Part shown: positions 53,311 through 60,980 of the stretch, in pieces
Layout of the letters: each line of letters opens with the position of its first letter
How positions within the stretch are numbered: position 1 is the first letter of the stretch
Source: Phaeacidiphilus oryzae TH49
GTDB taxonomy: Bacteria; Actinomycetota; Actinomycetes; Streptomycetales; Streptomycetaceae
Assembly: GCF_000744815.1 (NCBI RefSeq)
Contig: NZ_JQMQ01000005.1
Location: 5,537,801-5,601,800, forward strand
Length of the DNA stretch: 64,000 bases
Direction of reading: 5' to 3'
Notes under the pieces: generated by a model
Database searches by the model: none
What the model was told of the DNA's origin: nothing
The model's input: the letters and a program-made list of their open reading frames with translations, nothing else
Position numbers and translations under genes: made by a program

Positions 53311-53558
53311 TTCGGCGTTCGCGCCCGCCGCGTCCGGGGCGGCCGCCGCCCGCCGGGTACACCCCGGGTTCCCCTACCTACTGCGTCCACCTGGGCGAAT
53401 GAGTAGCCGCGCGGATGTCTCCGGGCCTGTTTCTACTGCAGAGTAGGAACCACCGGGAAGGACGGGGGCGTTCGCACCGCCGACACGGGGCGGCGGAGCG
53501 AGCGCCCCTCGCCTCCGGTGGGGTTCCGTGGGGTGCCACGGAACCGGGGGGCCGCGCG

Positions 53559-55079
53559 TCAGATCACCAGCGGCTCGCGTACCGGCGCTCCCGGCGCCTC
53601 CGCGCCGCCCCCGCCGCCCGCGCCGCGGGCCCGCGCCAGGCGGCGGACGGCCTCCTCGGCGACCGCCTCCGGCTGGGTGAACGGCAGCCGCAGGAAGCGC
53701 TCCAGGGTCCCGTCCACGCCGAACCGCGGCCCCGCCGCCAGCCACAGCCCGTACCGGGCGGCGTCTGCGGCCAGTGCCGATCCCGACTCCCCGTCCTCGG
53801 TGCGCACCCACAGGCACAGCCCGCCCTCCGGCACCCGGAAGGTCCAGCCGGGCAGCTCCCGCCGGACCGCCGCGACCAGGGCGTCCCGCTGCCTCCGCAC
53901 CCGCTCCCGCTGGTGGCGGAGGACCGCCGGCAGCGGCTCGCCCAGCAGCCGGGCCACCGCCAGCTGCTCCACCACCGGTGAGGAGACGTCGGCGCTGGCC
54001 CGGTCCGCGGCGAGCCGGCGCACCAGGTCGGGAGCGGCCCGGATCCAGCCGATCCGCAGGCCGCCCCAGAACGTCTTGCCGGCCGAGCCCACCGTGATCA
54101 CCGTCGACCCGCCCGGGTCGTACGCGGCCAGCGGCAGCGGGGGCGGCCCGTCCCCGTCCGCCTCCAGCGGGTACTCCGCCATCGTCTCGTCGGCCAGCAG
54201 GACGGTCCCGGTCGAGCGGGCCAGCCGGACCAGCTCGCGGCGCAGGCCGGCCGGCATCAGCAGCCCGGTCGGGTTGTGGAAGTCCGGGATGACGTACGCC
54301 AGTTGGGGGGCGGCCGCGCGCAGGGCGTCGGACCAGGAGCGGATCGACCAGCCGCCGTCCTCCCCCTCCGGCGCCAGCGGCACCGGCAGCGGCCGGGCGC
54401 CGTTGAAGCGCAGCGCCTGCAGCGCGTTGGCGTAGCTGGGGGAGTCCACGGCGACCCTCTCGCCCGGCCTCAGCAGCTGGCGGAAGAGGAGGTTGAGCGC
54501 CCCCGCCGCGCCGCTGGTGATCATGATCTCCTCGGCGGAGGTGGGCAGTCCGCGCTGCTCGTACCGGGCGGCCACGGCCTCCCGCAGCACCCGCAGCCCG
54601 GCCGGGAAGTCGCCGTGGGTGCGGGTGTAGGCGGGGAGCTCCGCGACCGCCTCGGTCATCGCCGCCGAGAGCCAGGGCTCGGGCGCGGACATCGCGGCCA
54701 CCCCGAGATCGATCACCCCGCCGCCGTCGGTGGGGAAGGGGCTCAGACCGGCGGACGGCATCGGCCGCCCCTCGGGCAGCGCGACATAGCTGCCGGAGCC
54801 GCGGCGGCTGGTCAGGAAGCCCTCCTCCCGCAGGAGTTGATAGGCCGCCGCGATGGTGGTGCGGCTCACCCCGAGGGCGGTGGCGAGCTCGCGCTCGGCG
54901 GGCAGCCGGCTGCCGACGGCCACCCGGCCGTCCCCGACGAGGGTGCGCACCCCCTCCGCGAGGGCGCGGTACGCGCTGCCGCCGGGGCCGGCCCCCGTCT
55001 GCCGCTCCTGCCAGCCGTCCCCGAGCAGCCGCGCCAGGCTGCCGGCGGCCACCGCCGTGGTCGGCATCGGCATCGGCAT
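53559..55079 (-). CDS. MocR/PdxR-type regulator (GntR + aminotransferase-like domain)
   Basis: 506 residues. The GntR winged helix (GSRLPAERELATALGVSRTTIAAAYQLLREEGFLTSRRGSGSYV) spans about 35-100; a fold-I aminotransferase domain follows, with PDFHNPTGLLMP, LADETMAEYP and PLP-Lys in GSAGKTFWGGLRIGW. It is expected to bind PLP and control the divergent gene. MPMPMP at the start gives three in-frame ATGs (55079, 55073, 55067). The divergent partner is a YczE-type membrane protein, the known YczR-YczE pairing. Confidence 0.92.
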   Translation of the reverse strand: MPMPMPTTAVAAGSLARLLGDGWQERQTGAGPGGSAYRALAEGVRTLVGDGRVAVGSRLPAERELATALGVSRTTIAAAYQLLREEGFLTSRRGSGSYVALPEGRPMPSAGLSPFPTDGGGVIDLGVAAMSAPEPWLSAAMTEAVAELPAYTRTHGDFPAGLRVLREAVAARYEQRGLPTSAEEIMITSGAAGALNLLFRQLLRPGERVAVDSPSYANALQALRFNGARPLPVPLAPEGEDGGWSIRSWSDALRAAAPQLAYVIPDFHNPTGLLMPAGLRRELVRLARSTGTVLLADETMAEYPLEADGDGPPPLPLAAYDPGGSTVITVGSAGKTFWGGLRIGWIRAAPDLVRRLAADRASADVSSPVVEQLAVARLLGEPLPAVLRHQRERVRRQRDALVAAVRRELPGWTFRVPEGGLCLWVRTEDGESGSALAADAARYGLWLAAGPRFGVDGTLERFLRLPFTQPEAVAEEAVRRLARARGAGGGGGAEAPGAPVREPLVI

Positions 55080-55097
55080 GGCAGTCCACCTCTCTCC

Positions 55098-55148
55098 GAT
55101 TGGCCATGGAAAACGGGTCCGCTTCCGATGAACATCATCGTATTGGAC
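55098..55148. promoter_or_regulatory. Divergent control region of MocR-YczE pair
   Basis: GATTGGCC (55098-55105) and TATTGGAC (55141-55148) are near direct repeats, the layout used by MocR dimers; between them CGATGAACATCATCG (55126-55140) is a perfect 15-nt palindrome. Confidence 0.55.
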
Positions 55149-55180
55149 CGCTCAACCTCTTCAAGGGGGAAGGAAACACC

Positions 55181-55789
55181 GTGCTCCGCCGACTCGTCCA
55201 GCTCTACCTCGGACTCGCCCTCTACGGATTCAGCATGGCCCTGATGATCAGGGCCGACCTGGGGCTGGACCCCTGGGACGTGTTCCACCAGGGGCTGAAC
55301 TCCCTGATCGGCGTCTCCTTCGGCACCGTGACCATGATCGTCGGGGCGGTGGTGCTGCTGCTGTGGATACCCCTCCGGCAGAAGCCGGGCCTCGGGACGG
55401 TGAGCAACGTGGTGGTGATCGGCCTCTCGGTGGACGCCGGGCTCGACGTCCTGCCGGCCGTCCACGCGCTGGCTCCGCGGATCCTGCTGATGGTGGCCGC
55501 GATCGTGCTGAACGGCCTGGCCGGCGGGGCCTACATCGGCGCCCGGCTCGGGCCGGGGCCGCGGGACGGGCTGATGACCGGCATCTGCGCGCGCACCGGC
55601 CGCTCGGTGCGGCTGATCCGTACGGCGATCGAGATCAGCGTGCTGCTCACCGGCGTCGCCCTCGGCGGGAGCTTCGGCGTCGGCACGGTCGCATACGCCC
55701 TCTCGATCGGCCCGCTGGTGCAGTTCTTCCTGCCGCGGCTGACCGTGGGCGAACCGGCTCCCCGCTCTTCGGCCTGGTCGGAGGCCTGA
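55181..55789 (+). CDS. YczE/YitT-like membrane protein
   Basis: 202 residues, about five helices: LVQLYLGLALYGFSMALMIRADLGLDPWDVFHQGLN, MIVGAVVLLLWIPLRQKPGLGT, NGLAGGAYIGARLGPGPRDGLMTGI and GGSFGVGTVAYALSIGPLVQFFLPRL are the YczE/YyaS landmarks. GTG 55181 is chosen because GGAAGGA lies about 8 nt upstream and the conserved core begins at LRRLVQLYLG. The function of the family is unknown; the pairing with a PLP-binding MocR hints at vitamin B6 or amino-acid related transport. Confidence 0.85.
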   Translation: MLRRLVQLYLGLALYGFSMALMIRADLGLDPWDVFHQGLNSLIGVSFGTVTMIVGAVVLLLWIPLRQKPGLGTVSNVVVIGLSVDAGLDVLPAVHALAPRILLMVAAIVLNGLAGGAYIGARLGPGPRDGLMTGICARTGRSVRLIRTAIEISVLLTGVALGGSFGVGTVAYALSIGPLVQFFLPRLTVGEPAPRSSAWSEA

Positions 55790-55869
55790 GAGGAGTCGAG
55801 AAGGCTGGATTGTCAGTGGTCCCGTTCACCATGGCGTCGTGGGCGACTCACGGGTTACCCTGGCGATGT

Positions 55870-55885
55870 TCGAACATTGGTTCGA
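55870..55885. promoter_or_regulatory. Perfect LexA SOS box
   Basis: TCGAACATTGGTTCGA matches the actinobacterial/Gram-positive LexA consensus TCGAAC-N4-GTTCGA with full symmetry. It lies 24 nt upstream of the DUF6504 start, well placed for repression. Confidence 0.88.
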
Positions 55886-55908
55886 ACGACTGGAAGGAGG
55901 ACGAGACC

Positions 55909-56208
55909 ATGGCCCGACGGCAAGCCGACCCGGTCGAGGTCCGCGGCGAGGGCGGCCCCGGCGGCCGGCCCACCCACTTCCTCTGGCGGGACCGCGTCTA
56001 CGCGGTCCGCGAGGTGCTGGGGCACTGGCGCGAGGGGGGCGCCTGGTGGGACGCGCCGGCTCAGGCCGCGCCCGCGCCGCTGGACGCGGCGGAGCGCGAG
56101 GTCTGGCGGGTCGAGGCCAGCCGCGGCCGCTGCTACGCGCCGGGGGTGTACGAGCTCAGCCTCGACCGCGCCGGCCGGCGCTGGACCCTCAGCCGGGCAG
56201 CCGACTGA
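55909..56208 (+). CDS. DUF6504-like small protein, SOS-controlled
   Basis: 99 residues: RPTHFLWRDRVYAVREVLGHWREGGAWWD and the C-terminal YELSLDRAGRRWTLSRAAD. From memory this resembles DUF6504 proteins found next to the SOS mutagenesis polymerase genes (dnaE2/imuB) of actinobacteria. It has an excellent GGAAGGAGG ribosome site. The perfect SOS box directly upstream shows DNA-damage induction is likely. The role is unknown; an accessory function in DNA repair is inferred. Confidence 0.82.
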   Translation: MARRQADPVEVRGEGGPGGRPTHFLWRDRVYAVREVLGHWREGGAWWDAPAQAAPAPLDAAEREVWRVEASRGRCYAPGVYELSLDRAGRRWTLSRAAD

Positions 56209-56261
56209 CCGCCGGTGGCCGCCGCCCACGACTCCACCAGCCGAACGGGAGGGAACGCACG

Positions 56262-56849
56262 ATGACCGTCTCCATCCAGCCGAAGGCACGTGTACTCCAA
56301 CTGCCGCTCCAGGCGCAGGACTCCGCGAGCGGCGCGCGTGGCGCGAGCCTGCCGCAGCGACCGCCCGGAGACATCCATCCGGTGCCGCGCCGCTCGGCGG
56401 CCCCGCCCGCCGCCCTCGACCTGCTGGCCCAGGCCGAGCGCAGCCTCGCCGAGGCCCGCGGCCAGGAGCAGCCGCTGGAGCGGTACGCCATCGCCCACCT
56501 CGCCGCGCTGCGGGCGACCGCCGCGGTGCTCGCCGTCCGCGGGCGCCCGGAGAAGACGGACGCCCGGGGGCGGCGGCGGATCCGCAGCGCCTGGGACGTC
56601 CTGCCGGAGGTCGCCCCCGAGCTGGCCGAGTGGTCCGCGTACTACGCGGCCGGCGCGGGGAAGCGGGCCGCGGCGGAGGCGGGCATCGAGTCCGCGGCGA
56701 CCATGCGGGACGCGGACGACCTCATCCGCAACACAGCGCTCTACCTGCGCATCGTCCAGCGCCTGCTGTCGCTGCGGCCGCAGGTCGCCCCGCCGGCCCA
56801 GCTGTTCGACGAGCCCGAGGAGCCCCCGGAGGTCCCCCGCACCGGCTGA
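56262..56849 (+). CDS. SAV_6107-type HEPN-domain protein
   Basis: 195 residues. A basic/Pro-rich head (1-48) is followed by a helical HEPN-like domain with the R-x4-H signature (Arg74 to His79 in RYAIAH), conserved ATAAVLAVRGRPE, IRSAWDVLPEVAPELAEWSAYYAAGAGKR and DADDLIRNTALYLRIVQRLL. HEPN proteins are often RNases or nucleotide-binding regulators. It lies 53 nt after the SOS-boxed DUF6504 gene with its own GGGAGGGAA site, so it is probably in the same damage-induced transcript. No MNT partner is present. Confidence 0.82.
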   Translation: MTVSIQPKARVLQLPLQAQDSASGARGASLPQRPPGDIHPVPRRSAAPPAALDLLAQAERSLAEARGQEQPLERYAIAHLAALRATAAVLAVRGRPEKTDARGRRRIRSAWDVLPEVAPELAEWSAYYAAGAGKRAAAEAGIESAATMRDADDLIRNTALYLRIVQRLLSLRPQVAPPAQLFDEPEEPPEVPRTG

Positions 56850-56997
56850 TCCGCGCGGGGCCGGGGCCGGCCGCCGGGGGCGCGCACCTCGCGCGGACGG
56901 CGGGCGGCGGTGCCGGGCGCATCGGTGGCCGCCGGGGCCGCCGCCGACTCGTAAGCTGGTCGCGCTCGGAAAACCACCCCCGTCGAGGAGTTCTGTC

Positions 56998-57750
56998 GTG
57001 TACCCGACGCGTCCCCGCAGTTCACTTCGGACCGCCGTGGTCTGGGAGGTGCTGCGCGAGGCGCTGGAGCGCCGCGCCCAGCAGACCGGCCGTACCGCTC
57101 TGGACGTCCTCGACACCGGCGGCGGCACCGGCAACTTCGCCGTGCCGGTCGCCAAGCTGGGCCACCGGGTGACCGTCGTCGACCCCAGCCCGGACGCCCT
57201 CTTCGCGCTGGAGCGCCGAGCCGCCGAGGCCGGCGTCACCGACCTGGTCAACGCCGTGCAGGGGGACGCCCAGACGATCGGCGACCTGGTCCAGCCGGAG
57301 AGCGTGGACGCGGTCCTCTGCCACGGGGTGCTGGAGTACGTGGACGACCCGGCGGACGCCGTCGCCCGGATCACCGCCGTGCTGCGCAAGGGCGGCGCGC
57401 TCAGCCTCCTTGCCTCCAACCGCAACGGGGCCGCCCTGGCCCGGGCCATCGCCGGCCACTTCGCCGAGGCCCAGCACGCGCTGGAGGACGCCGACGGGCG
57501 CTGGGGCGAGGGGGACCCGATGCCCCGCCGGTTCACCGAGGACGAGCTGGTCGCCCTCGCCGACGGCGCCGGGCTGCGGGTGGACTCCGTGCACGGCGTG
57601 CGGATCTTCGCGGACCTCGTGCCGGGTGTCCTGGTGGACACCGAGCCGGGGGCGCTGGACGCCCTCCTCAAGCTGGAGCAGTCGGCGGCCGGACGGGCCG
57701 CCTTCCACGCCATCGCCACCCAGTTGCACCTTCTCGCCACGCTGGGCTGA
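56998..57750 (+). CDS. Class I SAM-dependent methyltransferase
   Basis: 250 residues, SmtA-like. SAM motif I VLDTGGGTGNFAVPVAKLG, motif II VTVVDPSPDAL, then GDAQTI, the acidic loop DAVLCHGVLEYVDDP and VLRKGGALSLLASNR. The substrate could be a tRNA or a small molecule. GAGGAG lies 7 nt before GTG 56998. TAAGCT (56952-56957) is a possible -10, suggesting its own promoter rather than readthrough from the HEPN gene 148 nt upstream. Confidence 0.88.
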   Translation: MYPTRPRSSLRTAVVWEVLREALERRAQQTGRTALDVLDTGGGTGNFAVPVAKLGHRVTVVDPSPDALFALERRAAEAGVTDLVNAVQGDAQTIGDLVQPESVDAVLCHGVLEYVDDPADAVARITAVLRKGGALSLLASNRNGAALARAIAGHFAEAQHALEDADGRWGEGDPMPRRFTEDELVALADGAGLRVDSVHGVRIFADLVPGVLVDTEPGALDALLKLEQSAAGRAAFHAIATQLHLLATLG

Positions 57751-58157
57751 CCCGCCGCCGCGGACCGCTCCGGGGCCTTCGAGGGGGCTTCGAGGGGGCT
57801 CCGGCGGGGGCTCCGCTGTCCGACCCCGGACGATGGCCGCGAGCCCCCCGCGGAGGGCCCTTCGACCGTATGATCTGAGTGAGGGCTCCGCAGGCTCTCA
57901 TGGCGCTCTCATGGCGCGTGACCGGCGCATGGTCGGGAAGCGCGCGGGGCATACGGTTCTCTGTGAGATCCGGGGGAGAGGCTCTCCGGATCGAGCGGCG
58001 GGGCGTGTGCCAAGGGTGGGTTTCCCGGAGGCGACTCCCTACCTATCCTGAGAGGACCACCTTCCCCCGGGCCTTGACGGCGCGGGGGGACCCCCTGCGT
58101 CGCCGGGACGGAGGCGGTGAGGCGGTCGCCTGGCGACCGACTGAGTAGGAGGACTCC
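57751..58157. other. 407-nt intergenic region before DUF3040 gene
   Basis: No gene seen. It holds two TTCGAGGGGGC direct repeats (57777-57799) after the methyltransferase, a TATGAT at 57869-57874, and a weak promoter TTTCCC (58021)-17 nt-TATCCT (58044-58049) for the DUF3040 gene, leaving a leader of about 100 nt. Confidence 0.5.
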
Positions 58158-58562
58158 GTGCCGCTCTCGGATCACGAGCAGCGACTGCTCGAACAGATGG
58201 AGCGAGCGCTGTACGCCGAAGACCCCAAGTTCGCGTCGGCGCTTGAGGGCACAGCGTCGCGTACGCATGCTCGTCGGCGGATCTACCAGTCCGCGGCGGG
58301 GTTCCTGGTCGGGGTCGCGCTGCTGATGGGCGGGCTTGTGGCCCACATGCTGTGGCTGAGCGTGCTGGGATTCCTGGTGATGCTGGCCTGTGCGGTGTTC
58401 GCGGTGGCGAGTTGGCGGAAGCCGCGGTTGAAGGTGGTCGATCCGCGGACCGGGCGGCCGGTCGCGGCGAAGAAGCGTGCCAAGCCGGTGAAGAGCGGGG
58501 GGTTCGTCGACCGGATGGAGGCGCGCTGGCAGCGTCGCCGGGACCAGCAGACCGGCTTCTGA
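58158..58562 (+). CDS. DUF3040 membrane protein
   Basis: 134 residues. The N-terminal SDHEQRLLEQMERALYAEDPKFASAL is the DUF3040 signature, then two helices (about 44-85: AAGFLVGVALLMGGLVAHMLWLSVLGFLVMLACAVFAV) and a basic tail (RKPRLKV...KKRAKPVK...RWQRRRDQQ). GTG 58158 follows TAGGAGGA. The family is restricted to actinobacteria, commonly near the division (dcw) cluster; function unknown. It ends in a strong terminator. Confidence 0.9.
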   Translation: MPLSDHEQRLLEQMERALYAEDPKFASALEGTASRTHARRRIYQSAAGFLVGVALLMGGLVAHMLWLSVLGFLVMLACAVFAVASWRKPRLKVVDPRTGRPVAAKKRAKPVKSGGFVDRMEARWQRRRDQQTGF

Positions 58563-58593
58563 GCCGCCAGACCTCCTCCTCGTTCTCCGGCCC

Positions 58594-58625
58594 GCCCACC
58601 CGCCCTCCCGGGTGGGTGGGCTTTT
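58594..58625 (+). terminator. Rho-independent terminator of DUF3040 gene
   Basis: GCCCACCC (58594-58601) pairs with GGGTGGGC (58614-58621), followed by TTTT. The stretch 58626-58720 beyond it holds no gene I can support. Confidence 0.85.
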
Positions 58626-58720
58626 CCGTCTCCGCCCAGGCCCGCGCTTTCGCGTTCCTCCGGGGCTCCCCGCCCCGGGCCCCGGGCCCCGCCTGCGCCG
58701 CAGGGGCCGCGCCTGGGGCG

Positions 58721-60980
58721 CTATCTGCGGGGTGGCAGCAGGGAGCGGGGGCCACCGCCGCGCGGACGCGGGCCGCGCGGGGCGCGGGGCGCGGAGGGCC
58801 GCCAGGGCGGTGTGGACGTCGGCGCGGAGGGACGCCGGGGGAGGCGGCGGCTCCGGGGACCACAGGGCGCGTTCCGTCGCGCGGGCGACCCGGTCCGCCG
58901 CCTCGCGGCCGGGGCCGGGCGGCAGGGGGAGCCGGCGGGCGGCCGCCCGCGGGGTCTCCGCGGGGTCCGGTGGCCCGCCGCTGCCGAGGTCCCAGGCGGA
59001 GTCGAGGATCTCCCGCCAGGCCTCCGGCGGCTGACGCCGCCTCAGCCGGCGGGCCCGGCGGCCGGCACGCAGCAGCGCGGGCAGCGCGAGCAGCAGCAGG
59101 ACCGCGCCGCCCACCGCGATCCAGGCCAGCGCCAGTGAGGACGGGCCCCGTTCGGGCGTGCTGACGGTGATCGGCGTCTGCGGGCCGGAGTTGACGCAGT
59201 CGGCCAGCGGGTGGTGCGGCGGGCAGGCGCTGGACGGCCGGGTCCCGGCGCTGGGCTCGCTGGTCGGGACGCTGCCGCTGACCCCGCCCCCGGCCCCGCT
59301 CCCGGTCGGCGAGGAGATGGTGTACGAGGGGCTGATCCCGCGGGACGGCGTCGGTTCGAAGCGCAGCCAGCCGGCGCCGGAGAAGTACAGCTCGGGCCAG
59401 GCGTGGGCGTCCTTGCTGCCGACCACCCAGCTGCCGTCGCCCTGCTGGGTGCCGGAGGTGAAGCCGACCGCGACCCGCGCGGGGATGCCCAGCGAGCGGG
59501 CCATCGCCGCCATGGTGGCCGCGAAGTGGACGCAGAAGCCCTGCTTGGAGCGGAGGAACTGGACGATCGCCGGCACCCCGGTGGAGGAGCGCACCCGGGT
59601 GTTGTAGGTGAACTCCCCGGAGTCGGCGAACCAGGTCTGCAGGGCCACCGCCTTGTCGTACGCGGTGGGCGCGTTCCTGGTGACGGCGCGGGCGTCCTGG
59701 GCGACGATCGACGGCAGGTCGGGGGGCAGCGCGAGGAAGTGCCGGCGGATGCTGGTCGGCGCCGGGCCCGCGTTGCGCAGCTGCTCCGCGGTGGGGTGGA
59801 CGGCGTCGCTGGTCACCGAGTAGGTGAGGCCGCGGGTGGTCTGCCCCTCGGAGCCGACCAGGTTGCGCCCGCCCGGCTCGTACTGCCAGCTGCCCGAGGC
59901 GTTGACCTGGACCGCCGGGTACGGCATCGGCAGCCAGCTCTCGGCGAAGTTCCCGTCGGCGGTGACCTGGGTGCGGACGGTCGTGGTCTGGGTCTCGGGG
60001 GAGAGGCCCTCCGGGGCGGGCAGCCGCTTGGGGACGTCCACGGCGGCCTGGGTGGAGGCCTGCCAGGAGGTGCCGTCGAAGCTGTCCAGATCGACGATGC
60101 GCAGGTACAGGTCGCCGGCGTCGGGGTCGGTGGTGCGGTAGCGCATCAGCGGGGTGTCGGTGTTGTCGTTGAGGCTCTGCTGGAGGGAGGCCAGCGGGTC
60201 GACGGTGTTGATCACCGCTCCGCCGGTGCCGGTGGCGTCGATCAGGCCGCGTCCGGTGGCCGGCAGCAGGGCCGGGGTGATCAGCGCGGCGACGAGCGCC
60301 AGCAGGGCCACCCGCTGCCCGGTCCGGGAGAGCGGCCGGGCGCCCGAGCCGTAGGGGGAGGAGGCCAGCGCGGAGGGGGTGCCGCGGAAGACCCGGCCCC
60401 AGCGGGAGAGCCGGTCGTTGCCCTCGGCGAGGAGGAGGGCGAGGAAGCCGAAGGCGGAGAGGAGGAACCAGAACCACGAGGTGTCGTGGGGGTGCATCCC
60501 CGTGCCCACGGAGAAGACGGCGAGCAGCGGCAGCCCGGCGAGGGCGGCCCAGCCGCAGGTGGCGGCCAGCGCGTCGACCGCGACGCCGACCACCAGCACG
60601 GTGAGGACCAGGATCAGGGTCAGCCCGGGGGTGGCCGGGGCCGGAGAGGAGTACTGGGTGACGTCGGTGAGCCCGCCGCGGACCAGGTCGGCCAGCTGGG
60701 CGAGGGCGGCGGGGCCGGGCAGTATCCCGGCGACGGCCTGGCTGGAGGCGGCGGAGGCGGTCACCAGCAGCAGCGCGAGCAGCAGTTGGGCCAGCACGGT
60801 CGCGGGGCGCGGCAGGCCGAGCCGGCGCAGGCCGCCGCCGAGGAGCACGGCGGCGGCGAGCATCAGCAGCGCCTCGACGTACCAGGCGGCCGGGTGGACC
60901 AGGGGGGTGAAGCAGAGGGTGGAGAGGGCGGTGGCGAGGAAGCCGAGGCCGGCGACGCGGAAGCGGGAGGGGGAGTTCAT
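58721..60980 (-). CDS. TgpA-like transmembrane transglutaminase, frame break near C-terminus
   Basis: About 750 residues. Six N-terminal helices (DUF3488/TgpA_N), then an extracytoplasmic transglutaminase core with Cys in KQGFCVHFAATMAAMARSLGIPARVAVGF, His in KDAHAWPELYF and Glu in WLRFEPTPS, a further helix (LAWIAVGGAVLLLLALPALL) and a cytoplasmic DUF4129-like end. The annotated frame never stops before running antisense through DUF3040; a one-base shift near 58770-58800 gives a normal end RSLLPPRR-stop at 58721. ATG 60980 overlaps the DUF58 stop (ATGA). It forms a unit with DUF58 and MoxR. Confidence 0.85.

Larger units (their letters stand above)
52917..53558. other. Gene-free 640-nt block with palindromes and G-runs
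   Basis: No ORF here has a convincing ribosome site or recognisable product; overlapping ORFs in several frames reflect base composition. The block contains the CTGAGTAC palindrome, an imperfect inverted pair GGAGAGCGG.../...CCGCTCTCC (about 53120-53210), repeated CACGGGGG runs (about 53148-53245) that could form G-quadruplexes, and the 24-bp hairpin described separately. Weak promoter-like AT patches occur near 53060 and 53380-53450. Confidence 0.6.

Noticed and set aside
53064-53446. Overlapping small ORFs in three plus frames in the 53 kb gap
   Set aside because: They overlap each other and the 24-bp hairpin, have no good ribosome site and low-complexity products; kept as a gene-free block.
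57909-60980. Single 1023-residue ORF combining TgpA with 270 further residues
   Set aside because: The extra part is antisense to the well-supported DUF3040 gene and its terminator, has no recognisable domain, and a stop in a neighbouring frame at 58721 gives a natural end.
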